Origin: Pseudoneurospora amorphoporcata
Taxonomy: Eukaryota > Ascomycota > Sordariomycetes > Sordariales > Sordariaceae
Length of the DNA stretch: 64,000 bases
NCBI GenBank assembly: GCA_033297205.1
Contig: MU859100.1
Location: 157,611 to 221,610 of the forward strand
Direction of reading: 5' to 3'
Shown here one piece after another: positions 11,406 to 24,084 of this stretch. The notes beneath the pieces were generated by a model. It was given only the letters and a program-made list of their open reading frames with translations, was not told the origin of the DNA and did not search any database. The position numbers and the translations under genes were made by a program. Position 1 is the first letter of the stretch. Each line of letters opens with the position of its first letter.

Positions 11406-12202
11406 TTAGTCGAAGAGACCGAAGCCCATATCCTCGTCGGACTCCTCCTTCTCTGTAATTGTGCAAAACGCAGGTCAGTATCTGGCGGCAGCAGCAACGG
11501 CCCCGGGAAAGGGCTTGCGAGTAGATGATTCCACATACCCTCAACCTTCTCCTCAGCCTTCTCCTCAGCAGCGGCACCACCAGCGGCAGCGGCACCACCG
11601 GCAGCGGGAGCAGCGGCGGCACCACCACCGGAGCCGACGTTGGAAAGGAGGTCCTTCACGTCCTTGCCCTCAAGAGCCTATTGTCGCAAAAGAGACTCCA
11701 GTCAGTTTATCGTGTTCTTCGCATGTTCCCAAGATATCGTTTCCTGCTCTCGGAATTCTTGTCCGTTGTCGTCGTCGGTGGTGGTTTCATCGTACCTTGG
11801 CGAAGAGGGAAGCCCAGATGGGCTCGACATCCTCGACCTTGGCGGCCTTGATGAGGGTCTGGATCTTGTCGGCCTATATCATGCGAAAACGGGTTTGGTC
11901 AGCCAACATTGTTCCTCCCCATTGCTTGTTTGTTCATGTCATGAATGTTCCTCCACTCCATTTGCCCCTCGTTCCCATATTTCGTCATTGGTCCCGGTCG
12001 TTGAGCGCATGGCGACTAATAACGGTGTATACATGGCGCGCGGGGACGCATTCTGAAAGTGCCCAGGTGCCCCAATCCCAAAATCCACCCAAAACTTCGC
12101 CCAAAAGATCGTGTGCATTGGTCGCAAACTCACAGTGATCTCAACGCCGTCATCGGCGAGGATGAGCGCCGCGTAGGAGGTAGCCAGCTCAGCAGTAGAC
12201 AT
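11406..12202 (-). CDS. rpp1: 60S acidic ribosomal protein P1
   Basis: Four exons on the minus strand: 12202-12134, 11873-11796, 11677-11539 and 11452-11406 (69, 78, 139 and 47 nt; 333 nt, 110 aa). The product begins MSTAELATSYAALILADDG, continues with the helical dimerisation domain (DKIQTLIKAAKVEDVEPIW, SLFAKALEGKDVKDLLSNV), then a Gly/Ala-rich hinge, and ends with the invariant stalk tail EESDEDMGFGLFD. That tail recruits translation factors to the ribosome; P1 pairs with P2 on the uL10 stalk base. Length and tail match the P1 family exactly. Donors are GTGAGT, GTACGA and GTATGT. The second exon codes for exactly 26 codons in phase 0. It faces away from the UPF0662 gene with about 1.06 kb between the start codons. 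Confidence 0.97.
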
Positions 12203-13260
12203 TTTGATGGTGTTGATTGTCGAGGCGCAAAGATGCTGAGTCTCGGGAGGGCTGTTCGATCGTGGGATGATGTCCAAGCTAGAAATTCGCCGAGAGGGAA
12301 ATTTAATTAGTTGTGGGCAATTCAAAAAATGCCCTGGGACCCTACAAAGCTGGGCAGCTGGCAAGCGACTGGCAGCGGCTTAAGCGCCAAGACTTTTTTG
12401 GGCTCTATTGCCTGGTCTGTGCACGCTGGAGAACTGCAAGACAGACAGCCCCACGATGATCCAAAACAAGCGGTTCCCCAACCCGAACCCGAAGGTTTTC
12501 CCAAGTCCAGTGTGCCGTCCAACAGGCACGTGCTGGCCTTCCATGCCGTCGCACTTGTACCGGATCGGGACGACTGATGTTCCCCAGTTGACCATGGCCT
12601 GGAATTTGGGGAAGCATTTGGCGCCGGTCGACAAGCTTCCCGCCAGACCTCGACTCGACCCCTGTCGGCCGTGCTGCTCCAAGAGCCCCACCACGGAGCT
12701 CCTTTCCCCCCGCCGCTATTCATGCATCCACTGACGTCGCCGCTGTGGATTCGGGGCGCCATAGGCCTTCTCCTGGCGTAGCGGAGTGCCTGCCGACACT
12801 GGGGGCAGGTGCTGTAGGAAAAGCCTCCATCTGCATTTCTGGTAACCAGCACTCCAGCAATGCCGCACAAAGGGGGCAGCGTTCGTCAACACAGTATTTG
12901 CACTTATCTCAAGTTTTTGGAATCATTCCGGGCTTCCCTTTGACAACTCGTTGGAAAGGGGAAACATAGACGCCATCAACCGGACGACAACTTTCCAACC
13001 CGCACTCTGCCATTGTTGAGGCGCGTTTACCTACCAGTACCTCTACCCCTCGGATCAAAAGACCGACTTGAACATTCCCTTGCTCCAGATTGCTTGGCTG
13101 CGTCTACCAGTCTCCTCAACAATCCTTTCGCAACTTTTCTTTTCCGTCTCTGCCGATCAAACCAACGTCGACCCTCGAACGACTACAAGTCAGCGAAAAC
13201 GAGCCAACTCTTGACATCGCAACCGACTTCACCGACTCTTGCCCATAAAACATTGCGACA
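12203..13260. promoter_or_regulatory. Divergent promoter region (P1 / UPF0662)
   Basis: This 1.06 kb separates two start codons pointing apart, so it must hold both promoters and 5' leaders. The minus-strand open frame of 182 codons inside it (12322-12870) has no recognisable domain and is not called. No specific factor site is asserted. Confidence 0.5.
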
Positions 13261-14845
13261 ATGGAGACTCCGGCGATGCCCATGCCGAAAGATGAGCGTG
13301 AGCAAGCTATCCTCGACAAGCTCTCAGCCATCCGCGACCAGCTTCTGCTTCTCAAGAGAGACCGAACCAAATACATCCGCACTCAAGATGTGATAATACA
13401 CTATGAGGAGGTTGTCGAGCAGGTCAAGGAGCTCAACGAGATCAGGAAAGGGGAGAAGGTTACCGAGACAAGAGGTATGCACATCCTCCATAGTCTCTCT
13501 TAAACAAAGAGATCTCTAACGCAACCCAACAGTCGACAGGGTCCTCGAAAGCTGCCTACAGCTCCTCTCCCTTTTCTTCATGACGATCGGCCGCACACAA
13601 GAAGCCCCCGCGGCCTACGCATTGACCTCGACCATCAAGCGATTACTCGACCACCTGACCGAGGCCAACCTCTACTCAGCCAAGGACCTGAACAGCATGG
13701 CCCATACCCTCTCGCAGCTCGACAAGGTCATGACGGCTGCGGACCCCTCCCACTCGCCTTACATTATCGAGCTTCTGGCCAACCGCCTGGAGCTCTGCCA
13801 CAGATCTTTGGACAACCTGAAGAAGAGGTTGGACGACCTGCAGGATCCGCTACAGAGCATCCACGAGAAGCTAATCTCCATACTACGGTCCATGTCGCTT
13901 GCGAACACCAAGGCGAAGGTAAGGCCGCACAAGGGCGGACGGATACGAGACTAGGGATGCCGGGTAAGCTAACAGGTTACACAGTTCTCGGCATCGGAGG
14001 TCCAGAGGCTACAAACACAGGCCAAGGAGATTGACGAGTCGAGGGTGAACGGCAACTTTGTCGGACCAGACGGCGAGGTTCTTCGCGGAAGCGAAAGGGT
14101 GTCGCGCTTGGTCGATGTCTGCCTTAAGTGGTCGGAGATCGTTCTCGAGAGGTACGTACAACTAGCCCTATGCCATTGCGAGCCAGCCAGTCATTAACCC
14201 CCTCCCAGGCAAGGAGTTATCCCCGAAGCTTTCAAGTCCAGGTACGAGCAGCTCGTCAGCATCCGCAACGAGCTGGATAAGTTGTCCATCACCCAGGCCT
14301 GGTCGCTGCGCGAGACCGACCTGTACGACTACCAGCGCGAGCTCGACAAGATTGACGAGAGCCGAGTCGACGGCAACTGGCTCGACGATCAAGGAAAGCC
14401 CGCCGAGCTGTACGTCCAGCGCACGCTGCTGTACCTCATCAGGAGAAGCTATGGCTACATCTACTACCTGATGATCTCGTCGGAGCCAGTGTCGGAGGCC
14501 CTGCTGCCCATCTACAACCAGCTGCAGACGCTGAAGCGGTGTTTGATCGAGGTGAAGGACTCGGGTGGTGTCAGCTCGGTCAGGGAGCTGTATCCGTATA
14601 GCATGAAGGTATGTTTGTCATTGTTCCCCCAATTGGGCGATGGGCTCTGGGCAGTGAGTAACGTGAGATTACAGCTTAACTCCATCGACAACATGCGCGT
14701 CGATGGCAAGTTCATGGTCGGCGGCGATATCCCCGAGGGCCAAGGGAGCGTTAGCGCTCTGCTGGCTGAGTGCTACGATCTTACGTACGAGCTGAAGGTG
14801 ATGGCTGCAGAGATGGAGGAGAGTGAAAAGGATGGCTCGTCGTAA
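13261..14845 (+). CDS. UPF0662 / DUF2408 family protein (yeast Ypl260w/Cub1-like)
   Basis: Five exons: 13261-13474, 13533-13918, 13985-14151, 14209-14608 and 14675-14845 (1338 nt, 445 aa). The protein is almost wholly helical and matches the fungal UPF0662 family. It has an N-terminal repeat with LDKLSAIRDQLLLLKRDR, the segment LLANRLELCHRSLDNL, and a central tandem-like motif that occurs twice: IDESRVNGNFVGPDG and later IDESRVDGNWLDDQG, with a third relative DNMRVDGKFMVGGD near the end. The repeated motif suggests internal duplication. The yeast relative has been linked genetically to DNA repair and proteasome function, but the biochemical activity is unknown. Intron 3 splits an Arg codon. 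All joins keep frame, and the length is typical of the family. Confidence 0.92.
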
Positions 14846-15368
14846 TCGGCCTACCTGGGCGAGTTTTTACACTGATATAGACTTGGGAAAGGCTTTACGG
14901 CATTTGGGATTTCGGCAGTGGCAGGAGCAGCGTTACGGATAAGTGGCTGTGGTTCATTTTTTCTTCTTATCTAGCGGAGTTTGTATTTACTTATGCATCA
15001 TGGAATGTTGAATCGATGGGGTTCACACTATCATATTTGGGTTTGCCACTGTGCGCTTCATTAGGTATGGGCCGGCCAGCCAGAGTCGATGCTTGTTTCC
15101 GTGGTGCTGGTCCGGTGCTCAACGAGCTAGGTAGCTCTCTTCTAATTCCTCATCACTGATATGGCAGTTTTTTGTCTTTGTTAGAACGGAACGCGCTTGG
15201 CTGTGAATCGGTCCTGAGTTAGGGACACCTATCTGAGAAACACATGCATGTTTGATGTTCGAGCACTTGAACATTTGAGGACAGACGGTGACCGAGGAGA
15301 TTTGAGCAAGTTTGTTTCACCGATAATCTCTATCCATTCACCTTCAAACCAAACACATCTATCTACGT
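14846..15368. other. Intergenic between convergent genes
   Basis: About 520 bp of 3' flanks for two converging genes. No gene or RNA is recognised. Confidence 0.5.
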
Positions 15369-16490
15369 CTACTGCTTCTGCTGGAACGTCTGACCGGGAA
15401 CAGGGAAGCGGAAGGCGCACTTGAAGGGCCACATCTGAGCCTACACACATATAACACATTAACATCCACTCCTTCTTCAAACCTTCATCCACCCAGCCAC
15501 CATGCCCCCAAGCAATGGTACCAGGAACAGAACTAGGCATCATCTCCAAGGGAACAGCAAAGGCAACAGGAATTGGAAGGTGAAGACGGAAAAGGGAAAG
15601 GGCAACGGGGTAGAGGGCTGAAGGTAAGAGGAGATGGTAAAGAGCGAAAAACACATACGTTATCAACATCCCAAACACCCTTCTGGGCATAAACGTCCCC
15701 CTTAAGGATCTCGATCACCTCCTCCCGGCTCTCGGCGAGCAGGACGATGGTGGAGCCGGCGAACTTGAAGGTCTTGGGGTCGTCGGAGGTGGGGGGTTCG
15801 GAGAGGACGGCGCCTGTTGGTGTTTGTTAGCGTTTTGTTTCTGGTTAAGTTGAGGAGAGGGTTTGTGAGAGCAGAGATGGCTCGTGAGGGGAGGTGGAGG
15901 AAGGGGGTGAGGGTATATGGATGAGGTCAGGTAGGTAAGATTAGGTGGTGTGAAGTTGATGTGGCTAGAGACTCTGAAGACCTGGGCAAGTCGGTGCATG
16001 AGGGTGAGTATGTGGTGAAGAGCCGTGAAGTGAAAGTGAAGTATAGCTCGAGGACCAAACTAAAGTGCTCCAAGAGAAAAAAACCCTACCGCCCATCTGG
16101 AAGCACCCATTATCGACGTTCTTGCCGAGACCAGCAAAGTGGTCACTATACACAATATTCAGTCAGCCATCACACACTCGTCACTTTATTCTTTGGGGTC
16201 GGTTAGCTTGGTGCAACGTACGGGCGAACCTCCAACCTCTTCTCCCCAACACCCTCAAAGTCCGGCACGACAACGAGCCATTCAATCTTCTTTCCGGCGG
16301 TAGCAGTAGAAGCCATTCTTCTGATTTGATGTCTCTGACTGAAGAAGTTGTTGGAGATGCGGGGTGCGGGGTTCGTGATGGTGGTTGTTGGGTTGAAGAA
16401 TGTCAGAGTGGAAGAAGTGAAGAAGGGGCGGCTAAATAAGCTGCTGTGGAGAGCTTGTCCTAGCTGGAGGGTGCGAGATCGGGAGGCCAT
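15369..16490 (-). CDS. YCII-related domain protein with mitochondrial-type leader
   Basis: Four exons: 16490-16222, 16145-16090, 15813-15659 and 15440-15369 (552 nt, 183 aa). Residues 1-58 are rich in Arg, Ser and aromatic residues and nearly free of acidic ones, ending ...QRHQIRRM, which is typical of a matrix-targeting presequence. After it comes the YCII-like fold: KIEWLVVVPDFEG, RLEVRPDHFAGLG, FKFAGSTIVLLAESREEV, then a YAQKGVWDVDN segment and a short PFK-containing C-terminus. Proteins of this family are small dimeric alpha/beta proteins of uncertain reaction. A second in-frame ATG at 16316 (MASTATAGKK) sits exactly after the leader and could give a cytosolic form. The long third intron (15441-15658) is unusual for this window. 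It is followed closely by the UBX gene, also on the minus strand. Confidence 0.88.
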
Positions 16491-16992
16491 GGTGCGATGG
16501 GTTTGTGGTCTGACGTTTAGGTAAGAGATGTACACTGGAATTGGCGACGGATACGTTCGGGTCAAGAATTTGGGTGCGAAAGAGGAGGGGTTAGTAACGG
16601 GCGATATCCGAGCCGAATGTTACGAGAGGACGAAGAGATTGGCTTTGTTTACTTTGGTTGCTAGTTGAACTGCCGCGGAGGAGTATGGGGTAATTCGGAG
16701 ATGGTGGGTCTAGCGTAGCGTGGATTTGATGAGTGGTGGCCGTAAAGGTACCTACGTACGACATTCATGGACATCACAATTTCCATGTTCAACAAATACA
16801 CAGAAGAAGGTTCATTCTCACTTTAACTCCTTTTCATTATTCGTCAAGTATCATCGGAAACCAGCAACGCTTCTAGACGTATCCGTCTTTTTAAAAAATC
16901 TGTCGTTTGAACTTCGCTTTGAGTTCATACCAATACCATCCCCTCGACCACCAGCTTAACGTGCAAGGTAACGGATTGTGTCTCCGTTCTCT
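16491..16992. other. Intergenic
   Basis: About 500 bp containing the promoter of the YCII gene and the 3' end of the UBX gene, both on the minus strand. Nothing else is recognised. Confidence 0.5.
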
Positions 16993-18111
16993 TTAGGTGA
17001 CGATGAGCACCGCACTAGGAACCAACCCAGCCTCCTTCAGCGTCTGACCAAAGTCCACTCCAGCTTGCCAAGTCTTCCTGGGGAAGGTCGTCGAGAAGCT
17101 CGCAACGGGGACTCCGTTCTCCGACTCCAACTGTTGAGCAAGCTCAAAAAGCGTGGCATCCGCTGCCAATGTCTTCATAAAATTTCCCTTGGCAGTCTGC
17201 AACCTCAGACGAGCCTCGTTGTGGGAGGCAGCGGGCCTCGCAGCAGCCGGCGCAGCGGCAACAGCGGCAGCTGCAGGGGCGGCCGGAGCCCTACCCTCAC
17301 GAAGCGCCTTTGCTTCCTCCTCCTTGCGCTTTCTCTCCGCCTTGTCGGCCTCAATCTTGGCCTTGATGCGCTTCTTAGCCTCGAGGTCATCGAGCTTCTC
17401 CTGGCGCTTCTTGGCGGCTTCCTTGATCTGTTCCTTGCGGGCGAGTTCCTCCTTCAGGTCTTGTGTCTCCTTGGTAGCCTTGCGCTTGATTTGCTATAGA
17501 TGTTGTTAGCAACATGGTGATGCAACATGGAGACGGTTTGCGGTAACCGTACCTCATTGCGCTTCTGCTCCTCCTTGTCGACGAGAGCCATCCTCTCCCT
17601 TTTCTGTGCGAGCTTTTGGCGGAGCTCCTCCAACCTTTGCTTCTTCTCTTCCTCCGTTAGAGGGGCGATCTCTTCGGTAGATTCGGAGAAGTCCGTGTGC
17701 TGACTGTGGTAGAGTTAGCTGGGTGCTGCGAACAGGGGACAGGACCGGGCGAGAGACTGACGTCTTGGAAGCGTGGAAGGCGGCAAGATCTCCGTTCTTG
17801 AACCTCTTGCCGCAATCGTTGCAAACAAGGGACTTGGCGCCTTCGGGAATGTTCCCGGAGCTGTCATCCTCTTCGTCGTCGTCGGCTTTCGCGGTAGAGG
17901 CAGCGCTGGCCTGCAGCTCCTCCAAGGACTTGTCCTGATTCTCCTCAAGCCAGTTGAGGGCTCCCTGCACTGCTAATTGTTAATATCATATTCGCGTCAC
18001 CGGGTAGGCATCTGGGAAGGACTGACAGCCACCCGACTTCTTGACGGCGAGCTCAGCGCGGGCGCGCTCGAAGCCCATGTCGACCAGAACCTCCAGATCT
18101 GTTTGGCCCAT
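16993..18111 (-). CDS. UBA - C2H2 zinc finger - UBX domain protein (UBXN1/SAKS1-like)
   Basis: Four exons: 18111-18027, 17969-17762, 17703-17553 and 17493-16993 (945 nt, 314 aa). The N-terminal UBA domain (about 1-43: LEVLVDMGFERARAELAV, then LQGALNWLEEN) should bind ubiquitin. A C2H2-like finger follows at about 75-100 (CNDCGKRF ... FHASKTQHTDF). A long Lys/Glu/Arg-rich coiled coil spans about 108-205. The C-terminal UBX domain (about 228-314) contains RLRLQTAKGNFMKTL and ends GLVPSAVLIVT. UBX domains dock on the p97/Cdc48 ATPase, so the protein is a predicted adaptor bringing ubiquitylated clients to Cdc48. Domain order is that of the UBXN1 family. It diverges from the VAP gene across a 1.2 kb gap. 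Confidence 0.92.
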
Positions 18112-19295
18112 TTTGATGACTGTTGATTGTGTTGGTGAAAGAGATTAGGGCAGTGGAGAGGATTGGTCCTGGACGTTCGCTATGGTATAATGTCGCTGGG
18201 AATAAAATAGTGGCAACTTGGAAAGTTGAACGAAGGAGGGGGGTTCAATTAAAAGATGCGAAGCTGTCAACAGTTCGGATAGAAGCACACGGCAGTGGTT
18301 CCCTGCAATAATAAGTAAGACGTGGCGGCAAGGTTGGCAAACTGGCAAGACGGGCAAGGTTTAAAACCAGAATAATTGAGATAGGTAGATTGTAGGCTCA
18401 ACCTATAAAACATAGATATCCGTTTTGCTCTTTCCACAAAGTTTAGAATGTCCACCTCGATGTTGTTGTAGTCGTCGTCAACGAATGTTAACAAGTTCAC
18501 GATATGTCCAGGCTGCCCGGGGCACGTCATTCAACACAACCCTTGTCCGTTGCTCTGACAAAGATGCTCGCGCTGCTGGCAGCTGAAATAACCAGTGACA
18601 AACTGACATTTGCCTAAGTCTCAGCCAGATGACAGCCGGCAACACCTGGTAGGCTGCCTGACTTTGACCCTTAATTTCAGTGGAGATACGGACCCCACGC
18701 GACAACCCCGGGGCTCGGCCAGCAGACATGGAATTGGGGTCCAGTATGAGATCAGCACGGACCCATGCTCTTGGCTCGGTTGGGTCTTGGCTTCTTGGCA
18801 TTCTTTCCAGTCTGGCGCCCTCCTGAGGTTGACAGCGACTCCAGCTGGAACAGGCTGCTGCTGGCTTGTGTCCACTGTCCAGGTTGAGGTGGTCTGTCCC
18901 AGCGCGTTGAACCGGCGTCACTGTTGAATGTCGTAACACATCATCTCTGCCTCTGTCGGCAGCCCTCTCGTCTTCGTCTTACTTCCAGGTTCCAGCATCT
19001 TGTTTGGAAGCAACACCTTAACACTAACTACCACACCTCACGACATCCGTCCTACCTCTAGGCTGAACTTCGGAGCCTCACCAGAATCGCATTGCCCTTG
19101 TCTGGCATATTTCGCAAACCTATCTAATACGTTTAACTCCATCCCCCATCCCTTTATTTCCCCCCACCGAGCATACTAGACTAGGGACGGCCAATAATCC
19201 CCCGGCAACATTTCCCGTCTTCCCATCGCGAAATCCAAGTCGCTTTAGAATTTCCCAAAAACCACCAAACCACATACACCAGAACGATCGCCAAC
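18112..19295. promoter_or_regulatory. Divergent promoter region (UBX protein / VAP)
   Basis: 1.18 kb between opposed start codons, so both promoters must lie here. Short open frames in it have no recognisable content. Confidence 0.45.
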
Positions 19296-20543
19296 ATGTC
19301 CGTCGAAATCGATCCCCTCGAGCTTGGTTTCCGCAGTACGTCCCGTCGCGAACAGCAACCACCGCCGCCCCAGATTCTCTAGGATCCCCCATCGTCTGAC
19401 AAGAAATTAGGGCCCTTTACTGTGGAGGTTTCGCAGATCCTTAGAATCAGGAACCCCAACACCTCTCCGGTTGCCTTCAAGGTATGTGGACGTAGGCGCG
19501 CGTCTGGCGTGGTTGAGAGTTGCTTGACACATGTGCTAACTTGCCCTCGTGCAGGTCAAAACCACCGCCCCCAAGCAGTACGTTACTCCCTCGGCAATGC
19601 GCCACGCAAACGAATCGCTAGTCCAACGATCCAGACACTTACCAACACTCTTTTCAGATACTGCGTCCGCCCCAACTCGGGTCGCATTGAGCCCGGTCAC
19701 GATGTCGAAGTTTCCGGTCAGTCTTGGAATTCCCAATACCGTATGTCCATTCTACAGTCTCGTGACTAACTTCCTCTTCAGTCCTCCTCCAGGCCATGAA
19801 GCAGGAGCCTCCTTCGGACGCCCGATGCCGCGACAAGTTCCTCGTTCAGTCCGTTACCATCACCGGTGACAAGGAGTTCACCAACGTTGCTCAGATTGTG
19901 GGTATATCTCAAACAGAGGAGGATGAACCAGTGCTAACAAATACGTCACAGTGGGATGGTGCCGACAAGTCCCAGATTCAGGAGAAGAAGATTCGCGTTC
20001 TCTGGCTTCCAGCCTTTGGAGAGGAGACCACCTCCCCCGTGGCTGCGACCCCTATCCGTCCCTCGACCTCGAGCCGGGTACGTTTACCTTTCGCCTACCC
20101 TTGGCAACGGACAATCAAACTAACAATCACATGCGCAGGTTGAGGAGACCCCCGCTCCTTTCACATCCCCCAGCGAGACCCGATCTTCGACGGCCGACAC
20201 GCGCGAGATCAAGCAAGAGCCCGACCTCGCCGACAACTTCCAGAACACTGTTGCGGCGGCCGCGACGACAGTACAGAACACGGCTTCCGAGACGTACGAG
20301 CAGTTGAAGGAACAGTTGGCCAAGGCCCAGGCGACCATCGCATCCCTCCAGAACGACGCGACCAGCGGCCTGAGACAGAGGAAGGCGGCTGTGGCCGACG
20401 CGGCGGGCGAGCAGGCGTCGAACGTGCAGGCAACCGCTCAGGACCTCGCGCAATCAGCGAGGCAAGGCACCGAGGGAGTGCCAGTCCAGATTGCGGCGGT
20501 CCTCTGCTTGGTTAGCTTCCTGCTGGCCTATATCTTCTTCTAG
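19296..20543 (+). CDS. scs2: VAMP-associated protein (VAP / Scs2), ER membrane tether
   Basis: Seven exons: 19296-19335, 19411-19481, 19555-19577, 19658-19716, 19782-19897, 19952-20077 and 20139-20543 (840 nt, 279 aa). The N-terminal MSP domain (about 1-125) shows the family signature: FTVEVSQILRIRNPNTSPVA, FKVKTTAPKQYCVRPNSGRI, then DKFLVQSV. The basic KTTAPKQYCVRP face is the FFAT-motif binding surface. A Ser/Thr/Pro linker and a coiled coil (about 195-225) lead to a C-terminal tail anchor (about 258-279: VQIAAVLCLVSFLLAYIFF). It is therefore a tail-anchored ER protein that tethers the ER to other membranes and recruits lipid-transfer proteins. Exon 3 is only 23 nt, so the gene is easily mis-annotated. 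The seven-exon structure is the most intron-dense in the window. Confidence 0.95.
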
Positions 20544-23500
20544 TGCACGAACACCGGTCCATTTTCTGTCGTTGCGAAGGCTGCCTCAGTACGCCTAGTG
20601 TTTCACAATACAACAACAACATAATCATTTCCCCTCCTTTTCTCATTTATCGGTTTTCATATATCGTCTTTCACTCACTAAAAACTTGTTTTTCCCTTTG
20701 TCGTTGCGGTGGATAGAGTGGCAGGCCCAGGGTGTAGGATGTGAAGCAGCAGCGCTGGAAGGGGAGAACAGGAGAACAATACGCGTAGTCCGGGGTTCGT
20801 TTTGTTTTGCTCGCGGGGAGGAGGTGAGGTGGGCGAGCTGATGCGGGCCTCTTTGGTATTATTACAATGGGGTTTGCAATTGCTTTGCTCCGCGGATGTA
20901 TAACGAGCGGCTATGCAATGCCCTGCTATGCTAGGCTAGTAGGACTGTAGGATGGAAATACCAGCACTTGTGAATATGCATGGAAACCTCCAATCTTTGT
21001 CTATCATCCAGTCCAGGTCGAGTTGTCCGGTCAGGTGGTCGGCTGCTCTTACTAGCACTTCAACCAGATTCCACATCACACAGTTAATCGAGTCAACGAT
21101 TTCTGCTCTCGCTGGCCCAAGACTTGTAGTTACACAAAGGTATTGTCAGTCATCTAAGATGGATACCCAACGACCTGGAGACAAAGCCCGACACCAGACA
21201 GGGCCGGGGCCATCATTCTCGGCGGCCCAATGATGATCAGACGGGAAGTTAATCACTTTGTCATTGCCAACCGCAGAGAGCGCAGTAACTGTCGTGGACA
21301 ATGACTATGATGGAGTTTCGGGATCAACCGCCAGGGCCGAACGTACAGCCTTGTAAAGAGCCTTTCAGCCCTGTCTATTGAGACCACGTTGATAATGCAC
21401 ACGGAGAGGCTCCGAAATATTGATGTGTGGATTGTACTGTCATACCGTTTTTCCCCTACCGTTTACACTCGGGAGTCTTCAGCCAAAAAGTTTCTGGTGA
21501 TCATCCCGCCAAGTCTCCTATGGTTTCCTCCGTCACTCTTGGCCCCTTCTCGTGATTTGCCAAGAAACATGCCGCTCAAGCCGCTCACGCGGGGACGTCG
21601 GCATGTCCATGTGGTTCCATGGGGTGGTTTGGAAAGTTTCATAAAAACATTCGCATGTCAGTCACTCCAGCAGTTGGTCCGCAGGCGAGGTCGGGCTGAG
21701 TAGGTATGTAGTGTACACTAGAAGCCCCAGAGAGGCTGAGTTCGCCAATGCAATGCCTCAGCCACTTCGTTGTCGAATACCTAGCTTGACGCTGTTATGA
21801 AGACGCTATGCTACGCTACAAAAGAAAGACAGGGGTTTGAGGGACAAAGTGGTGATCTCCCGTCGGCGAAAATCCACACGATGGAGAAAGAGGCGAGAAA
21901 TGGAATTGGTATTGGGTGAATGAATATAGGACGGGAAGGGAAAGGATAGAACGGAGATGAAGAGAGAGATCATCGAATCGAACGTGAAAAAAAAAAATTG
22001 GATTGCTCGTTGAAGAATATTTTGGAAGGTTGAATTCTTTGATTCCAATGTTTGAGCGAACGGGAAGACAGGGGACTGACGCGATGGTTTGTTTCCTTGG
22101 GCCTCTCTGGCCTGTTGTGACCGATGACGAAATGCCCCCTTCTGTGTTTGGGCACAAGCGTTGAAGCGGCCTGGCGCTGCGGCAGGCTGGCTAGGTAGGT
22201 AAGAAAGGTGGGGCCTGTTTGAAGAAGTTGTGGTGCAGTGATGAGTCCCCTGCAGCGCATCACTTGTGCAGAATGCAGCTTTCGTGCTCTCCATTTCAAC
22301 CCGAAGTCCCGAAGATGCAATCCATGCGATCCGAAAGGTGCAAGATGCATTATGCGCCGGATAGGGACCATGACTTTCGTCAACGTCTTGGGTAGACATG
22401 GAAGTTGACGACAAAAAGCATGATGAAGGGAAGGGATTCAGAAGGCTGAAGAATGACGAGGACGGGAAAAAGTTGGGAAAAGCGGGGGAGGGGCATTCAG
22501 TCAGCATTCAGAAGGAAATGCCATCCTAACCAAAACCATGCCGTCAGGTGCCCTGCATAACCTGAAGTCACGACAGTCGAGGGTCATCCGGTCGTGCTGA
22601 TCTGGTCACAAGGCTGTTAGTTAAGAGACAGAGGCAACCAGGGTCCGTCCCGGCCGTCCCAGGTGAAACGACGAGTTTTTCCCTCTCGGTTTTGGCGGCA
22701 GAGTCTCAAGTCCCGAACTCCTCATCAACAGGGCAAAAAGACACTTGTGGTGTACAGGCGGGTACTACAAGTACTGTACCACCTAGAGGTACAGTAGCCT
22801 TGCCAGGACTCCCTCCCGAACGAGTCCGAGAGACAAGGTGACGGATGCCTACACAACAACACCTTAGCCTCTCTGCCTCTTCCAAGAAAGCAGGCATCAT
22901 GATAAAGTTGCCTCCTTCTGTTGTGTTTCGAGAATCTTCAACGACATGGATCCGTCTTCGGACGCCGGCATCTCCTGATCTGATATCCACTGCGAGAACA
23001 AGTACCTATACTACTCGAACTACTTGTATGCAAAAAGGGTCTCTTCCCATGTCATGGAAAATGCAGGGCCTCTCTGCAGTTGTAGTTGGACAAGACAAGA
23101 CAAGAGCATATTTTGAGGTTCTGGTTGCCTAGGCAATCAGCCAGCTGAAGGGTTTAAACCACATGTGTAAGACCGACCGCTGTCCGCCTGTCAGTCAAAG
23201 CCAGTGACTCGTCTGAACGGATGCGAAATGCTCTTTACCCGGCTGAGTTAGTCACATATCACGTCCTCCAGACTCAGGACACTCAGACTAGTTCTGTCCG
23301 ACTGCCGAACCCTCTCATAAGACCTTCACGAGCTCACAGCCAACCGCCTATGGCTAACACAAAAAGGTTCCAGAAAACGCTCGAGCTGCCCGGCCAGCCT
23401 TGTAAGAGCTATGTTTGAAAGACATGATGAGCTGGCGACCTTCAACGCAGGTACACTACTGAATGCGCCGCCCTGAAAACGTGGGCCAGCCTTCTTCCGT

Positions 23501-24084
23501 TTTTTTTTTTGAAGATGGGATCATGGTATCTTCTGGTTGGTTTCCGCCAGCATGCACCAAGCTTGGTACTTGTACCTTGGCTTGCGAACCGGCCAGGGGA
23601 CCACGAACAAGAAACAGGTTGCCTGATCAACTTCAACCATCTCGAGGCATGCATCTGGGCTACGTAGTATGACTAGGTAGTAACTGAGCCCCACCCAGCC
23701 ATTCCCATTCCCACTCGATCTCGTAAAGCACCCCTCCTTGCCCACTTGACCCCCCCGGCCCTTGCTCTTATACCAAGGACTCAGCCTCTCTGCCTATCCC
23801 ATTTGCTCTCTTCTTGCTTGATTTTGCTCAAAATATTGACTCTTCCCACTCATAACTCTTTCTTTACTTTTTGCGACTTGATCAGATACCCCAAAGTTGA
23901 AATTAAGAGTTTTGCTGTTTATTGTCGTGGTAAACATCGATCCGTCTCTACACCCCTGGACGTACTAAACAAACACTTACACTGACTGCTCTATAAGCTA
24001 TAGTGGATATTTGCCTACTTTCGACCACCATCCCCGGATCACACAAGGAAGCTCAGGCCACCCGTTCATCGGAAACCAAGAGAC
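20544..24084. other. 3.5 kb intergenic gap
   Basis: The longest gene-poor stretch in the window. The largest open frame (21806-22507 minus, 233 codons) has no domain, is Ser/Phe-rich, crosses a homopolymer tract and is not called. Several short direct patches of CTAGGTA/TACCTAG type occur, as is common in such genomes. Pyrimidine-rich sequence at 23740-23900 suits the leader of the next gene. Confidence 0.5.

Noticed and set aside
12322..12870. 182-codon minus-strand open frame in the P1/UPF0662 promoter
   Set aside because: No recognisable content and located where two promoters must be.
21806..22507. 233-codon minus-strand open frame in the large gap
   Set aside because: No domain, crosses an A-run, overlaps two other frames of similar length; not distinguishable from chance.
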